A stretch of 15,783 bases of DNA, taken from NCBI GenBank assembly GCA_035622315.1, contig DASPVP010000152.1, positions 1 to 15,783 of the forward strand, in the 5' to 3' direction. This DNA is from JAJPHJ01 sp035622315 (GTDB lineage Bacteria; Vulcanimicrobiota; Vulcanimicrobiia; Eremiobacterales; Eremiobacteraceae). Shown one piece after another: positions 1 to 6,736 of the stretch. Each line of letters begins with the position of its first letter. Position 1 is the first letter of the stretch. Under the pieces are notes generated by a model. It ran no database searches. It saw nothing but the letters and a program-made list of their open reading frames with translations, and was not told the DNA's origin. Position numbers and translations under genes: made by a program.

Positions 1-112
1 CCCATTGACCCACGCTCCGGGCTGGGCAAATCCTGAGCAAAATCTCATATTCCCCTTACGCGTGCCTCATGTAGGGCGACGCGGGCTGCCGTATGCTAAC
101 CCTCGAGGACCT

Positions 113-131
113 GCGTGCCACGACGGCACGC
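113..131. other. 7-bp inverted repeat upstream of the lipoprotein gene
   Basis: GCGTGCC (113-119) and GGCACGC (125-131) form a 7-bp stem with a 5-base loop. No T-run follows, so it does not look like an intrinsic terminator on the plus strand. It may be a 5' leader hairpin of the lipoprotein gene or the remains of the 3' end of a gene outside the window. The rest of bases 1-182 holds no coding region I can support. Confidence 0.3.
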
Positions 132-150
132 CGCTGACACAATCGGCGAA

Positions 151-170
151 TGAAAAGTCCATGAGAAAGG
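151..170. promoter_or_regulatory. putative 11-bp-spaced direct repeat (copy 1)
   Basis: On the plus strand TGAAAAG and ATGAGAAAG begin with TGA triplets exactly 11 bases apart. Read on the minus strand this is TTCTCAT, four bases, TTTTCAT, the 7+4 layout of boxes bound by OmpR/PhoB-type response regulators. A 12-base core (TCCATGAGAAAG) recurs exactly at 14458-14469. The 3' half overlaps the purine run (AGAAAGGG) that may serve as ribosome binding site for the gene at 183, so part of the match could have that simpler cause. The site is also too near the start codon for classical activation. Confidence 0.25.
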
Positions 171-182
171 GTTAACACAAAC

Positions 183-1262
183 ATGCGAACGCGCATCCTC
201 TTCGCGATCCTAGCATCGGTCGCCATTGCCGGTTGTAGCGGCGGTGGCTCTAGTCTCCCCGGTGCGACGGGCCCGAATTCGGGCTCGACGACTCAATCGA
301 TCTCCAAGCAAGACGTCGCACAGGGCGCCACGGAAGCCGCCTTCGACCCGGTCGAGGCTGGCACGCTCGACGCCGGCCTCTTCAACGGCAACATGGGTGT
401 CGCGCTCACCGCGACCTCATCCCCGCAGAGCACGGGCACGTGCAAGAACGGCATCGAGCACACCGTGACCATCATCAGCTCGAACCAGACCCAATACGAG
501 ACCAAGTACTTCTATGACAACGCCTGCACGTATCTGGCGCGCGACGTCGTGTCGCTCGTCACGCTGAACAGCTCGTCCAGCGAATCGGTCGTGCGCACAG
601 CCAAGGACTACAACCTCGCAGGCACGCTCCTCTCGACGCGTGACACCAACTACGCCATCACGGGCGCGCCCGGCAACTTCTCCGCGGTCGTGACGAGCGA
701 CGTGTACATCGGCACCTCGACCAGCCCGACCATCCTGTTCGGCCGCCAGTTCACCGTGGCGCCGCAGAGCAGCATGGTGTATACGATGGCCGCGAACTCG
801 GGCCGCGTCGTCAACAACGCCAACCTGAACCACTCGTACGGACACATGGGCGTGCTCTCCAACGGCACGATCACCCTCGATGGCTCGGGCGACGTCACCT
901 TCGCAGGCTCGCACGCCGGCACGTTCATCCGCGGTCCGATGGGCTCGCTGACGCTGTCGTCCGCCCCGCCGTTCACCGTCTCCGGTGGCACGGTGCTCGG
1001 CACGACCAACGTCTCCGGCTCGGTCGAGTTCGACTCGAACTGCGACATCGTCTCGGTCGACGTGAGCGGCACGCTCTGGAACGGCGACTCGATCGTCGTG
1101 ACCTCGAGCGGCACGCCGCCGACCGTGTCGATCAACGGCTCGATCACCACGTCTTCGGGCGATCCGGTAGCGACGTTCACCGTCGACCAGTACGGCGACG
1201 GCGTCATCACCTACGCGGATGGTTCGCAAGGTCTGATCATCGACTGGCACCTGGTCCGCTAA
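183..1262 (+). CDS. hypothetical Ser/Thr-rich lipoprotein
   Basis: A 359-residue envelope protein of unknown function. It starts with a short lipoprotein signal: two arginines, a hydrophobic stretch and the lipobox IAGC, with Cys18 as the expected lipidated residue. A flexible Gly/Ser/Thr linker (about 19-45) follows. The rest is rich in Ser, Thr, Val, Gly and Asn in alternating patterns and looks like an all-beta fold. Few cysteines occur after the lipobox (about residues 87, 113 and 287). The protein ends with DGSQGLIIDWHLVR, probably a final strand. The ATG is preceded by AGAAAGGG about 11 bases upstream. The gene stands alone, with terminators right after it. No enzymatic motif is visible. 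I do not recognise a named family. Protein-level confidence is high because of codon use and the classic lipobox; function is unknown. Confidence 0.85.
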   Translation: MRTRILFAILASVAIAGCSGGGSSLPGATGPNSGSTTQSISKQDVAQGATEAAFDPVEAGTLDAGLFNGNMGVALTATSSPQSTGTCKNGIEHTVTIISSNQTQYETKYFYDNACTYLARDVVSLVTLNSSSSESVVRTAKDYNLAGTLLSTRDTNYAITGAPGNFSAVVTSDVYIGTSTSPTILFGRQFTVAPQSSMVYTMAANSGRVVNNANLNHSYGHMGVLSNGTITLDGSGDVTFAGSHAGTFIRGPMGSLTLSSAPPFTVSGGTVLGTTNVSGSVEFDSNCDIVSVDVSGTLWNGDSIVVTSSGTPPTVSINGSITTSSGDPVATFTVDQYGDGVITYADGSQGLIIDWHLVR

Positions 1263-1280
1263 ACCCCGTCCCCAACGCCT

Positions 1281-1311
1281 GCGTAGCGCGGGCCTTACCT
1301 CCGCGCTACGC
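1281..1311 (+). other. 3' UTR hairpin, 11-bp perfect stem
   Basis: GCGTAGCGCGG (1281-1291) pairs perfectly with CCGCGCTACGC (1301-1311) across a 9-base loop. It lies 18 bases after the lipoprotein stop codon and has no U-tract of its own. It precedes the canonical terminator and probably protects or helps end the lipoprotein transcript. Confidence 0.6.
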
Positions 1312-1325
1312 CGGGCTCGTCCCCA

Positions 1326-1358
1326 GAGGGCCGTACCCGCCACGGCCCTCGTTTTTTT
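1326..1358 (+). terminator. Rho-independent terminator of the lipoprotein gene
   Basis: GAGGGCCGT (1326-1334) pairs with ACGGCCCTC (1342-1350), a 9-bp GC-rich stem with a 7-base loop, followed by G and seven T residues (1352-1358). This is a canonical intrinsic terminator for plus-strand transcription and separates the lipoprotein gene from the next one. Confidence 0.9.
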
Positions 1359-1404
1359 CCTCCGACGCCCGGGTTTTTTGACCAGTCGTCCAATCACGGC
1401 GTGC

Positions 1405-1947
1405 ATGATCGCCTACGTCTTCTGGCACGCGCGCGAGCGAAACTTCGACGCGCCGACCTACGAAGCGACGCTGTTACGCTTCCACGCGGAGCTTGCGACG
1501 GCGCAGATCGAGGGCTTTATAAGCTCGCAAAGCTTCGCGGTCAGCGGAACGCCATGGGTAAGAGAGCCGCATGCCTATGAGGACTGGTACTTGCTCGCGG
1601 ACTCGTGCGCGCTCGATCGGCTGAATGATGCGGCTGTTAGAGCGCGGGCGCGGGGTCCGCACGATGCGCTCGCGGCTGCGTCGATTTTCGGAGACGCCGG
1701 ACTCTACCGATTGTGGGCTGGCCCTCCCGGCTGCTCGGCGAGTCATGCGGCGTGGTTTTCAAAACCCCAAGGCATGGCGTACGTGGAAGCCTATGAGCGA
1801 ATAGCCCGCGCAGCTGGGGGCGCCTCGGCGTGGCAGCGCCAAATGGTTCTCGGCCCAAGCCGGGAGTTTTGCTTGCTCTCCGAGCGGCCTGTGGAGTTGC
1901 CCGCGCCATTCGAGCCCATTCTCGTGTCGCGTCGCCTCGTGCTCTAG
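1405..1947 (+). CDS. hypothetical protein, possibly a two-repeat alpha/beta-barrel-like fold
   Basis: A 180-residue soluble protein with no signal peptide or membrane segment; I do not recognise its family. The frame is open upstream to a TTG at 1378, but the ATG at 1405 is preferred: it begins a hydrophobic strand (MIAYVFWHA), and the TTG lies in the U-rich sequence just after the terminator. No clear Shine-Dalgarno is seen. Two segments look alike in layout: the N-terminal strand, helix and GFISSQSFAV strand (about 1-42), and AAWFSKPQGMAYVEAYERIA followed by a strand ending in CLLSE (about 112-165). This resembles a tandem ferredoxin-like (dimeric alpha/beta-barrel) arrangement, which is inference only. 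It lies 37 bases before the aldo/keto reductase gene on the same strand and may be co-transcribed with it. Confidence 0.6.
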   Translation: MIAYVFWHARERNFDAPTYEATLLRFHAELATAQIEGFISSQSFAVSGTPWVREPHAYEDWYLLADSCALDRLNDAAVRARARGPHDALAAASIFGDAGLYRLWAGPPGCSASHAAWFSKPQGMAYVEAYERIARAAGGASAWQRQMVLGPSREFCLLSERPVELPAPFEPILVSRRLVL

Positions 1948-1984
1948 CACCGGGAACTCGCCGGCGCGCCGCCAATCGCCGCCC

Positions 1985-2923
1985 ATGGAATATCGTAATC
2001 TGGGCCGCTCGGGACTCTTGGTGTCCGTCGTCGGCGTGGGCTGCAACAACTTCGGCGCCCGGGCAGACCTTGAAGCTACGACGCGCGTGGTGCACGCTGC
2101 GCTCGACCGCGGCGTCAATCTCTTCGACACGGCCGACATCTACGGCCCGCACGGTCTCTCGGAGGAGTACCTTGGTAAGGCGCTCGCAGGCCGCCGCGAG
2201 CGCGCCATCGTCGCCACGAAGTTCGGGAGCGCGATGGGCGAGGGACCGATGCGCAGCGGAGCGTCGCGCGCCTACATCCTGCGCGCGGTCGAAGCGAGCT
2301 TGCAACGGCTCAACACCGACCACATCGACCTCTACCAGATCCACGTCTACGATCCGAAGACGCCGATCGAAGAGACGATGAGCGCGCTCGACGATCTCGT
2401 CCACCACGGGAAAGTCCGCTACATCGGCAACTCGAACTTCGCCGCTTGGCAGGTGACCGAGTGCCACTATCTGTCGCAGCTGCGCGGCCTGACGCCGTTC
2501 ATCAGCGCGCAGAACCAGTATAACTTGTTGGACCGCTCGATCGAACGGGAGTTAGCTCCCGCGTGCACGGCGTTCGGCCTTGGCGTGCTCCCGTATTTTC
2601 CGCTCGCAAGCGGCTTTCTGACCGGCAAGTACCGCAAAGGCAAGCAGATGCCCGCGGGCACCCGCATCGCGAACAGCCCGCAAGCGCAAGCGCGCTATGC
2701 GACCGATCGCAACTGGGATATCGTGGAGCAGCTAGCGCAGCTCGCCGCGCAGCGCGGCGTGAGCATGACACAGCTTGCCGTCGGCTGGCTCGAAAGCCGC
2801 CCGTATGTGGGCAGCGTGATCGCGGGCGCCATGACACCCGAGCAGGTCGAGGAAAACTTGCTCGCCGGAGAGTCGAAGCTGTCGCCCGACACGCTCGCGG
2901 AGATCGACCGCATCACCGCCTGA
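1985..2923 (+). CDS. aldo/keto reductase
   Basis: A 312-residue cytosolic NAD(P)H-dependent oxidoreductase of the aldo/keto reductase superfamily, reducing aldehydes or ketones to alcohols; the substrate cannot be told from sequence. The catalytic tetrad is visible: Asp48 (in LFDTADIYG), Tyr53, Lys79 (in VATKFG) and His120 (in DLYQIHVYD). The N-terminus reads MEYRNLGRSGLLVS, the usual start for the Kv-beta/YghZ-like bacterial branch. GNSNFAAWQ (148-156) and QNQYNLLDR (176-184) follow the family's order. The C-terminal PYVGSVIAGAMTPEQVEEN is the NADP-phosphate-binding segment. The length is full. The ATG has little Shine-Dalgarno character. The stop codon lies only 9 bases from the end of the convergent small gene at 2933. 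Confidence 0.95.
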   Translation: MEYRNLGRSGLLVSVVGVGCNNFGARADLEATTRVVHAALDRGVNLFDTADIYGPHGLSEEYLGKALAGRRERAIVATKFGSAMGEGPMRSGASRAYILRAVEASLQRLNTDHIDLYQIHVYDPKTPIEETMSALDDLVHHGKVRYIGNSNFAAWQVTECHYLSQLRGLTPFISAQNQYNLLDRSIERELAPACTAFGLGVLPYFPLASGFLTGKYRKGKQMPAGTRIANSPQAQARYATDRNWDIVEQLAQLAAQRGVSMTQLAVGWLESRPYVGSVIAGAMTPEQVEENLLAGESKLSPDTLAEIDRITA

Positions 2924-2932
2924 AAGGGCTTG

Positions 2933-3082
2933 CTAGTCGCGCGTGGTCAGCTCCAGCCGCGGCATGTCTTCGACGCGCGTCAGCGCGTCCGGAGCTCGGT
3001 CGTCGAGCCCGAAGCTGAAGCGCACGCGAAAGCCACCCAACTCCACGTTGATCGATGTGCCGAAGATCTGCATGTGCCTCAT
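2933..3082 (-). CDS. 49-residue small protein, last gene of the GntR/ABC operon
   Basis: A small ORF of unknown function. Its ATG (3082-3080) overlaps the TGA stop of the permease gene (3081-3079) as ATGA, the classical layout for translational coupling. GGAGG lies directly before the overlap. The product starts MRHMQIFGTSINVELGGF and ends in an acidic and basic tail (RVEDMPRLELTTRD). It has no membrane segment, signal peptide or cysteine. The alternation near the start (INVELGGFRVRFSFGL) suggests two beta strands. It could be a soluble partner of the transporter or an unrelated passenger. The overlap and its agreement with operon direction are the main evidence that it is real. I recognise no homologue. 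Confidence 0.6.
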   Translation of the reverse strand: MRHMQIFGTSINVELGGFRVRFSFGLDDRAPDALTRVEDMPRLELTTRD

Positions 3083-3918
3083 GCCTCCAGTCTGCGCCAT
3101 TGGACGAGCGCCACGGCGACGCCGGCGAGAGCGATGACGAGTAGTCCGCTAAGCCCTGCGACTTGCCCGCTGACGAGCGTGTGCACGGTGCTCGCGGTAC
3201 GAGACTCCGTGTCCGTGAAACTGACGTAGATAAGGGGGTTGACGTAGTTGATCATCGTGACGAGCGTCGTCAGGAAAGAGTGCGCGTGGAGCTTCTCGAG
3301 CGCGACCAACACCGACGCGACAGGCCAGGACAATCCCGCGACAAGACCGGCGGCGCCCCGGAGCGATGCGGTCAACGCGGCCACGAGCCCGAACCAAGCA
3401 AAGGGGAACGCGAGCATGCGAGCGCCGATCGCTACGGTTTCTGCATCGGTGGTGACGTGGGACCACCAGCTGTGGCTCGTGATGAGCAAGGCGCCCACCG
3501 CGCAGACGAACGCGAACATCGCGAGCATGCCGATCCAGTCGACCAGGATGGAGCGCAGCCCGTAGGCGAGGCGCGACGCCGGCCGCGTCCAGGCGATCTC
3601 GAGGTGGCCGTTGTTCTCGGACGCGAACACGCAGCCGAGCACCATGCCGAAGATCGCAGCGATGAACCCTGCGATCGCGAGCAGGACCTCGACCGGCAGC
3701 TTGTCGCTGTCGCCCTGGACTTCGACGCCCACTTGGGGCTCGTGGTTCGCATCGCTCGCGCCGGCCATGGCGACGACCGCGTGCGACGCAGCAGGCGCCT
3801 GGCTGACGCTGCCGCTCACGTGGCCGCTGAAGATCGCGATCAACAACGCGATCGCGACGATGCCGATGGCAAAGCCGATGAAGAAGCGCCGGACCCGCAA
3901 GAACTCTTTATAGTACAT
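3079..3918 (-). CDS. ABC-2 type transporter permease
   Basis: A 279-residue integral membrane subunit of an ABC exporter. About six hydrophobic segments are seen: roughly residues 12-32, 76-99, 122-147, 165-184, 187-207 and 250-273. A periplasmic-looking loop (about 33-75) follows the first. The motif SENNGHLEIAWTRPASR (about 100-116), after the second segment, matches the ABC-2 permease pattern in which an acidic stretch and an 'RPxSR' contact the ATPase. It starts 9 bases after the ATPase stop, with GGAGTGA just before its ATG, and its stop overlaps the start of the 49-residue gene. The substrate is unknown. Relatives in GntR(YtrA)-controlled operons are linked to cell-envelope stress or peptide antibiotics, but that is inference here. 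Confidence 0.9.
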   Translation of the reverse strand: MYYKEFLRVRRFFIGFAIGIVAIALLIAIFSGHVSGSVSQAPAASHAVVAMAGASDANHEPQVGVEVQGDSDKLPVEVLLAIAGFIAAIFGMVLGCVFASENNGHLEIAWTRPASRLAYGLRSILVDWIGMLAMFAFVCAVGALLITSHSWWSHVTTDAETVAIGARMLAFPFAWFGLVAALTASLRGAAGLVAGLSWPVASVLVALEKLHAHSFLTTLVTMINYVNPLIYVSFTDTESRTASTVHTLVSGQVAGLSGLLVIALAGVAVALVQWRRLEA

Positions 3919-3927
3919 GATTCACTC

Positions 3928-4851
3928 CTACGATCGCGGGGCGACGTCAGGCTCGCCCCCGCCTTGCTCGTCGCCGACGGCTGCAAGGAAGATGTCTTCG
4001 AGGTTCTGGTTCATGACGCGCAAGCTCGTGGGATTGGCGCTCTGGATCGTGCTCGCGATCCCGTTGCCTCCGCCGGTGACGTACACGCGGAGCAGGCGAC
4101 CCTGCCGCGTCACCCGGCGCACGTGCGCGTCCTTTTCGAGGCCGCTCAAAGCTGGGACGGCGCCGTCGAACGTGGCTTCCACCACTTTCTCGTCGGCCCG
4201 CAACTGCTCCACATCACCAGCAAGTACGGCACGGCCGTGATCCATGATCGCGACGTGATCGGCGGCGCGCTCGACCTGACCGATCTGATGAGAGGAGAAG
4301 AGGATGGTGGCCCCGCCTGCCGCGGCGTCGATCATGAGGTCGAGCACGTGCCGCTGGTGGACGGGATCGAGACCTGCAGACGGCTCGTCCAGCACGAGCA
4401 TCTGCGGGCGTATAGCGAACGCAAGGGTGATCGCGAGCGCGCTTTTTTGCCCCTTGGACAGCTGCCGCGTCTTCTTGCGCGGGTCGAAGCCGAAAAGCTT
4501 CACGAGCCGGTTGGCCGTCGCGACATCGTACGTGCGGAACGAGCGCCGCGCGGCCTCGAGATGATCGAGCCCGTTCATCCAATCGTAGAGCGCGGGCTGC
4601 TCGGGCACGTAGGATAGCGATTCGAAGAGTTCCGGTCGGAGCGGCCGCCCGTAGAAGAGCACCTCGCCGGCGCTCGGGCGCGCGAGGCCCAACATGCACT
4701 TGAAGGTCGAGGTCTTGCCGGCGCCGTTCGTGCCCAGCAGGCCGAAGATCGAGCCTTTGGCGACTTCGAATGCGAGACCGTCAACGGCCTGCGTCGCGCC
4801 ATAGCGTTTGACGAGGTTCTTGACGGAGATCGCGGGTGCGTCTGAGGTCAT
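3928..4851 (-). CDS. ABC transporter ATP-binding protein
   Basis: A 307-residue cytoplasmic ATPase that would power the neighbouring permease, as a dimer. All nucleotide-binding motifs are present in order: Walker A GTNGAGKT (40-47), Q-loop Gln85 in VPEQPALYD, signature LSKGQ (131-135, Lys in place of the usual Gly/Ser at the third position), Walker B with catalytic Glu in MLVLDEPSAGLDP (151-163), and the H-loop His188 in SSHQ. The C-terminal 85 residues or so are an accessory domain typical of ABC-2 drug or envelope exporters. The ATG overlaps the GntR stop as ATGA (4848-4851), so the two are probably translationally coupled. Confidence 0.95.
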   Translation of the reverse strand: MTSDAPAISVKNLVKRYGATQAVDGLAFEVAKGSIFGLLGTNGAGKTSTFKCMLGLARPSAGEVLFYGRPLRPELFESLSYVPEQPALYDWMNGLDHLEAARRSFRTYDVATANRLVKLFGFDPRKKTRQLSKGQKSALAITLAFAIRPQMLVLDEPSAGLDPVHQRHVLDLMIDAAAGGATILFSSHQIGQVERAADHVAIMDHGRAVLAGDVEQLRADEKVVEATFDGAVPALSGLEKDAHVRRVTRQGRLLRVYVTGGGNGIASTIQSANPTSLRVMNQNLEDIFLAAVGDEQGGGEPDVAPRS

Positions 4852-5270
4852 TTGATGTCGTGCTCCTTGGCTTCGCCGTTGGGCGAATACCAGCGGTCGA
4901 GAGCTTCGGCGAACAAATCTTTGAGCTGATCGAGGCGGATGCCGAGCGATTTGGCCTCGCGCACCGCTGCATCGAGCGCTGACGCAGATACGCCGCGTAG
5001 CGCGGTTGATGCCCGATCCGTCGCTCCCTGGGCGCTGACGAAGGAGCCGCGGCCGACGCTTGTCTCGATGATCCCGTCGCGTTCGAGGTCGCGGTAGGCG
5101 CGCGCGACGGTGTTGGCGTTGATCGTCAGATCGGATGCGAGCTGCTTGACCGTTGGCAGCCTTTCGCCGGCCGTCAACACGCCCAGGGCCACCGATCGCT
5201 TCACCTGCTCGATGAGCTGGAGGTAGATCGGGACCCCGGTGTGAGGGTCGACGGTGAAAATGGCTGGCAT
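4848..5270 (-). CDS. GntR-family transcriptional regulator, YtrA subfamily
   Basis: A 140-residue DNA-binding protein expected to repress its own operon and be relieved by an unknown signal. Residues about 10-80 form the GntR winged helix-turn-helix, with IYLQLIEQVKRSVALGVL at the front, LPTVKQLASDLTINANTVAR as the helix-turn-helix, and DGIIETSVGRGSFV as the wing. The C-terminal part is only about 60 residues and helical, which is the YtrA subfamily rather than the FadR or HutC types with large ligand domains. YtrA members are usually fused in operons to ABC transporters, as here. It begins 23 bases after the small leader ORF and has a weak ribosome site (AAGCGAG), so coupling to that ORF is possible. 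The likely operator is the repeat array at 5437-5468. Confidence 0.93.
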   Translation of the reverse strand: MPAIFTVDPHTGVPIYLQLIEQVKRSVALGVLTAGERLPTVKQLASDLTINANTVARAYRDLERDGIIETSVGRGSFVSAQGATDRASTALRGVSASALDAAVREAKSLGIRLDQLKDLFAEALDRWYSPNGEAKEHDIK

Positions 5271-5293
5271 GGACGTTGCGCTCGCTTTGAAAC

Positions 5294-5410
5294 CTAGAGT
5301 CTCGGTCCCCAGCCGGCGAACAGCGGCGACGTGCCGACAGGCAGGCCCACGAAGGAATGGTCTTCGGCGATGCGCGCTGTGTTGGGAAGGACGTGCACTG
5401 CGGTGGTCAT
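5294..5410 (-). CDS. 38-residue small ORF heading the GntR/ABC operon
   Basis: The first reading frame after the operon promoter. Its ATG (5410-5408) is preceded by AGAGGAG with a 7-base gap, one of the best ribosome binding sites in the window. The product begins MTTAVHVLPNTARIAEDHSF and ends in GLPVGTSPLFAGWGPRL. It is soluble, contains four prolines and has no cysteine or membrane segment. It stops 23 bases before the GntR start. It may be a regulatory leader peptide, a translational enhancer for the poorly initiated repressor gene, or a small protein that works with the transporter. I know no homologue. The strong ribosome site and promoter placement support real translation. Confidence 0.6.
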   Translation of the reverse strand: MTTAVHVLPNTARIAEDHSFVGLPVGTSPLFAGWGPRL

Positions 5411-5436
5411 GGTGTTGCTCCTCTTCTTCACTTCAC

Positions 5437-5468
5437 CTAGTTCGCTATTGAACTAGTACGCTAGTACA
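5437..5468. promoter_or_regulatory. CTAG-rich 8-bp tandem repeat, likely GntR operator
   Basis: Four successive 8-base units read on the plus strand: CTAGTTCG, CTATTGAA, CTAGTACG, CTAGTACA. Within them CTAGTTC (5437-5443) and GAACTAG (5450-5456) also form an inverted repeat with a 6-base spacer. The array covers the -10 element and the expected start point of the minus-strand promoter, where a repressor would block RNA polymerase. GntR proteins bind short palindromes in their own promoters. That the operon's own regulator binds here is inference. Confidence 0.55.
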
Positions 5469-5494
5469 ATATTACAAAGGCAGGCCAATGTCAA
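5466..5494 (-). promoter_or_regulatory. sigma70-type promoter of the small ORF/GntR/ABC operon
   Basis: On the minus strand the -35 element is a perfect TTGACA (5494-5489). A 17-base spacer is followed by TATTGT (5471-5466), which matches the -10 consensus at four of six positions including the first two and last. The start point would fall near 5459, leaving a leader of about 50 bases before the 38-residue ORF. This is the clearest promoter in the window. Confidence 0.7.
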
Positions 5495-5569
5495 GCCTGC
5501 GATATGGTAAATCTGTCCCTTTTAGCGGGATTCTATGGGGATAGAAACGCGATAGCCAACAAGTGGCGC

Positions 5570-6736
5570 TTAGCGGCCGCCGTTCACCCAGTGCGGGTCC
5601 GGAAGAGCGAAGAGCAGCTGCGCGTTCGTCTGCTGCGTGGCGCTCGGGCTGTTGATCGGCATGATGTGCTCGATGACGAGACGCGACTGATGCGTGAGGG
5701 CCACTGCGCCGTACACGTTCCAGTCGCGGGAAGCGAACGGATTTGCGGCCGCGTCGTAACGGAGGCCGATGTAGGAATGAGGCGTCGGCCGGTATTTCAG
5801 GGTCGCGAAACCGCCGCTCGAGCCTTGCGCCGTGCCGAAGCCGTCGGTGTTGGAGTCGTGACCCCAGATCTGTTGGACTGCCAGATCGAAGCGCCCTGAG
5901 GTCCAGCCGCCTTGCAGCCCCTCGCGATCGTAGGTGTCGGAGAACTTGGAGCCGCTCGAGCGCGAGGTGAAGTTTCGCGTGCCGTCCAGAGTCAGCGCGC
6001 CGACCTGGAAGCCTTGGCCGAAGAAGAAGGTCGCGGTCGCGAAGAGCTCCGGACCCGCGTAGCTCTGCGCGAGATCGCCAGGAGGCGTCGGGGCGCCGTA
6101 GGCGGCGCCGTGGTACTCGTCACCCGAGAGCGCGATCTCCGCATCGACGTGCGTGTTGCGCTGACCGAACATGACGCCCCAGCGCGGATCCGCGAAGTTG
6201 GCGCTGCTGTGGCCGACCTCGTAGGTGTAAACGGGCTGCGCGGTGATGGTGTCCAGACGCTGCGTGGGGTTGGCGATGAGCGGGAGATTGAACAGGCCGG
6301 CGCGTTCGAAGACACCCGTCGCGGCGTCGACATGCTGCAAGTAGGAGTAGTAGAGGCTCCCCGGGCCGCCTTGCGTGCCAAAGAAATAGCGGCCGAAGAA
6401 CGAGTACGATTGTTGCGGCCCGAAGTTGAACGTGCCGATCAAAATCGCGAGCGTGTTGAAGCGGCGCGTGCCGGACTGCGGCAAGTCCTTCATGTACGTC
6501 TCTTGGAAGCGTAGAGCGATCGGGAATGATTTGTGGCGCGGCACGCCGGGAAGCACAAAGCCGTTACGCCGAAACGCGTTCCCGAAGGCGTTGAGCTCGG
6601 GAACGGCCGTGTGGCACGCGGTGCACGACAGGTTGTAACGCTCGGCGAACACCGGCACGGCAAGCGCTGGGCGCGCGGCGACGAGCGCGAGGACGCCGCC
6701 GAGCAGCGCGAAGCGAAGACGCAGCTTACTGGACAA
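5570..6736 (-). CDS. c-type haem protein with probable outer-membrane barrel body
   Basis: A 388-residue exported protein. Residues 1-26 are a signal peptide ending in ALA. The mature N-terminus reads VPVFAERYNLSCTACHTAVP: one CxxCH haem site (Cys38, Cys41, His42), then LNAFGNAFRRNGF. This head is typical of a widespread 'cytochrome c' family in which a single haem motif precedes a long body. The rest (about 65-388) is made of alternating aromatic and small residues with Gly/Asn turns, which fits an outer-membrane beta barrel; no sixth haem ligand is obvious. It starts with TTG (6736), overlapping the cupredoxin stop by 11 bases, with GGGGTG upstream. The overlap implies co-expression. It may pass electrons between the periplasm and the surface, but this is inference; it might also be a porin-like protein. 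Confidence 0.85.
   Translation of the reverse strand: MSSKLRLRFALLGGVLALVAARPALAVPVFAERYNLSCTACHTAVPELNAFGNAFRRNGFVLPGVPRHKSFPIALRFQETYMKDLPQSGTRRFNTLAILIGTFNFGPQQSYSFFGRYFFGTQGGPGSLYYSYLQHVDAATGVFERAGLFNLPLIANPTQRLDTITAQPVYTYEVGHSSANFADPRWGVMFGQRNTHVDAEIALSGDEYHGAAYGAPTPPGDLAQSYAGPELFATATFFFGQGFQVGALTLDGTRNFTSRSSGSKFSDTYDREGLQGGWTSGRFDLAVQQIWGHDSNTDGFGTAQGSSGGFATLKYRPTPHSYIGLRYDAAANPFASRDWNVYGAVALTHQSRLVIEHIMPINSPSATQQTNAQLLFALPDPHWVNGGR

Noticed and set aside
417..1406. Minus-strand open frame of 329 codons over the lipoprotein gene
   Set aside because: Arg/Ala/Asp/Val shadow of the lipoprotein gene. It would cross a strong terminator region and has no recognisable domain.
3163..4617. Long plus-strand open frame (484 codons) opposite the ABC genes
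   Set aside because: It is antisense to an ATPase with all motifs and to a membrane permease. Its product is a low-complexity mix of Arg, Asp, Glu and His, typical of the reverse frame of GC-rich genes.
5530..5546. TTCTAT/ATAGAA hairpin as terminator of the haem-protein gene
   Set aside because: The stem is only 6 bp and AT-rich, with no U-tract after it on the minus strand; too weak to call.
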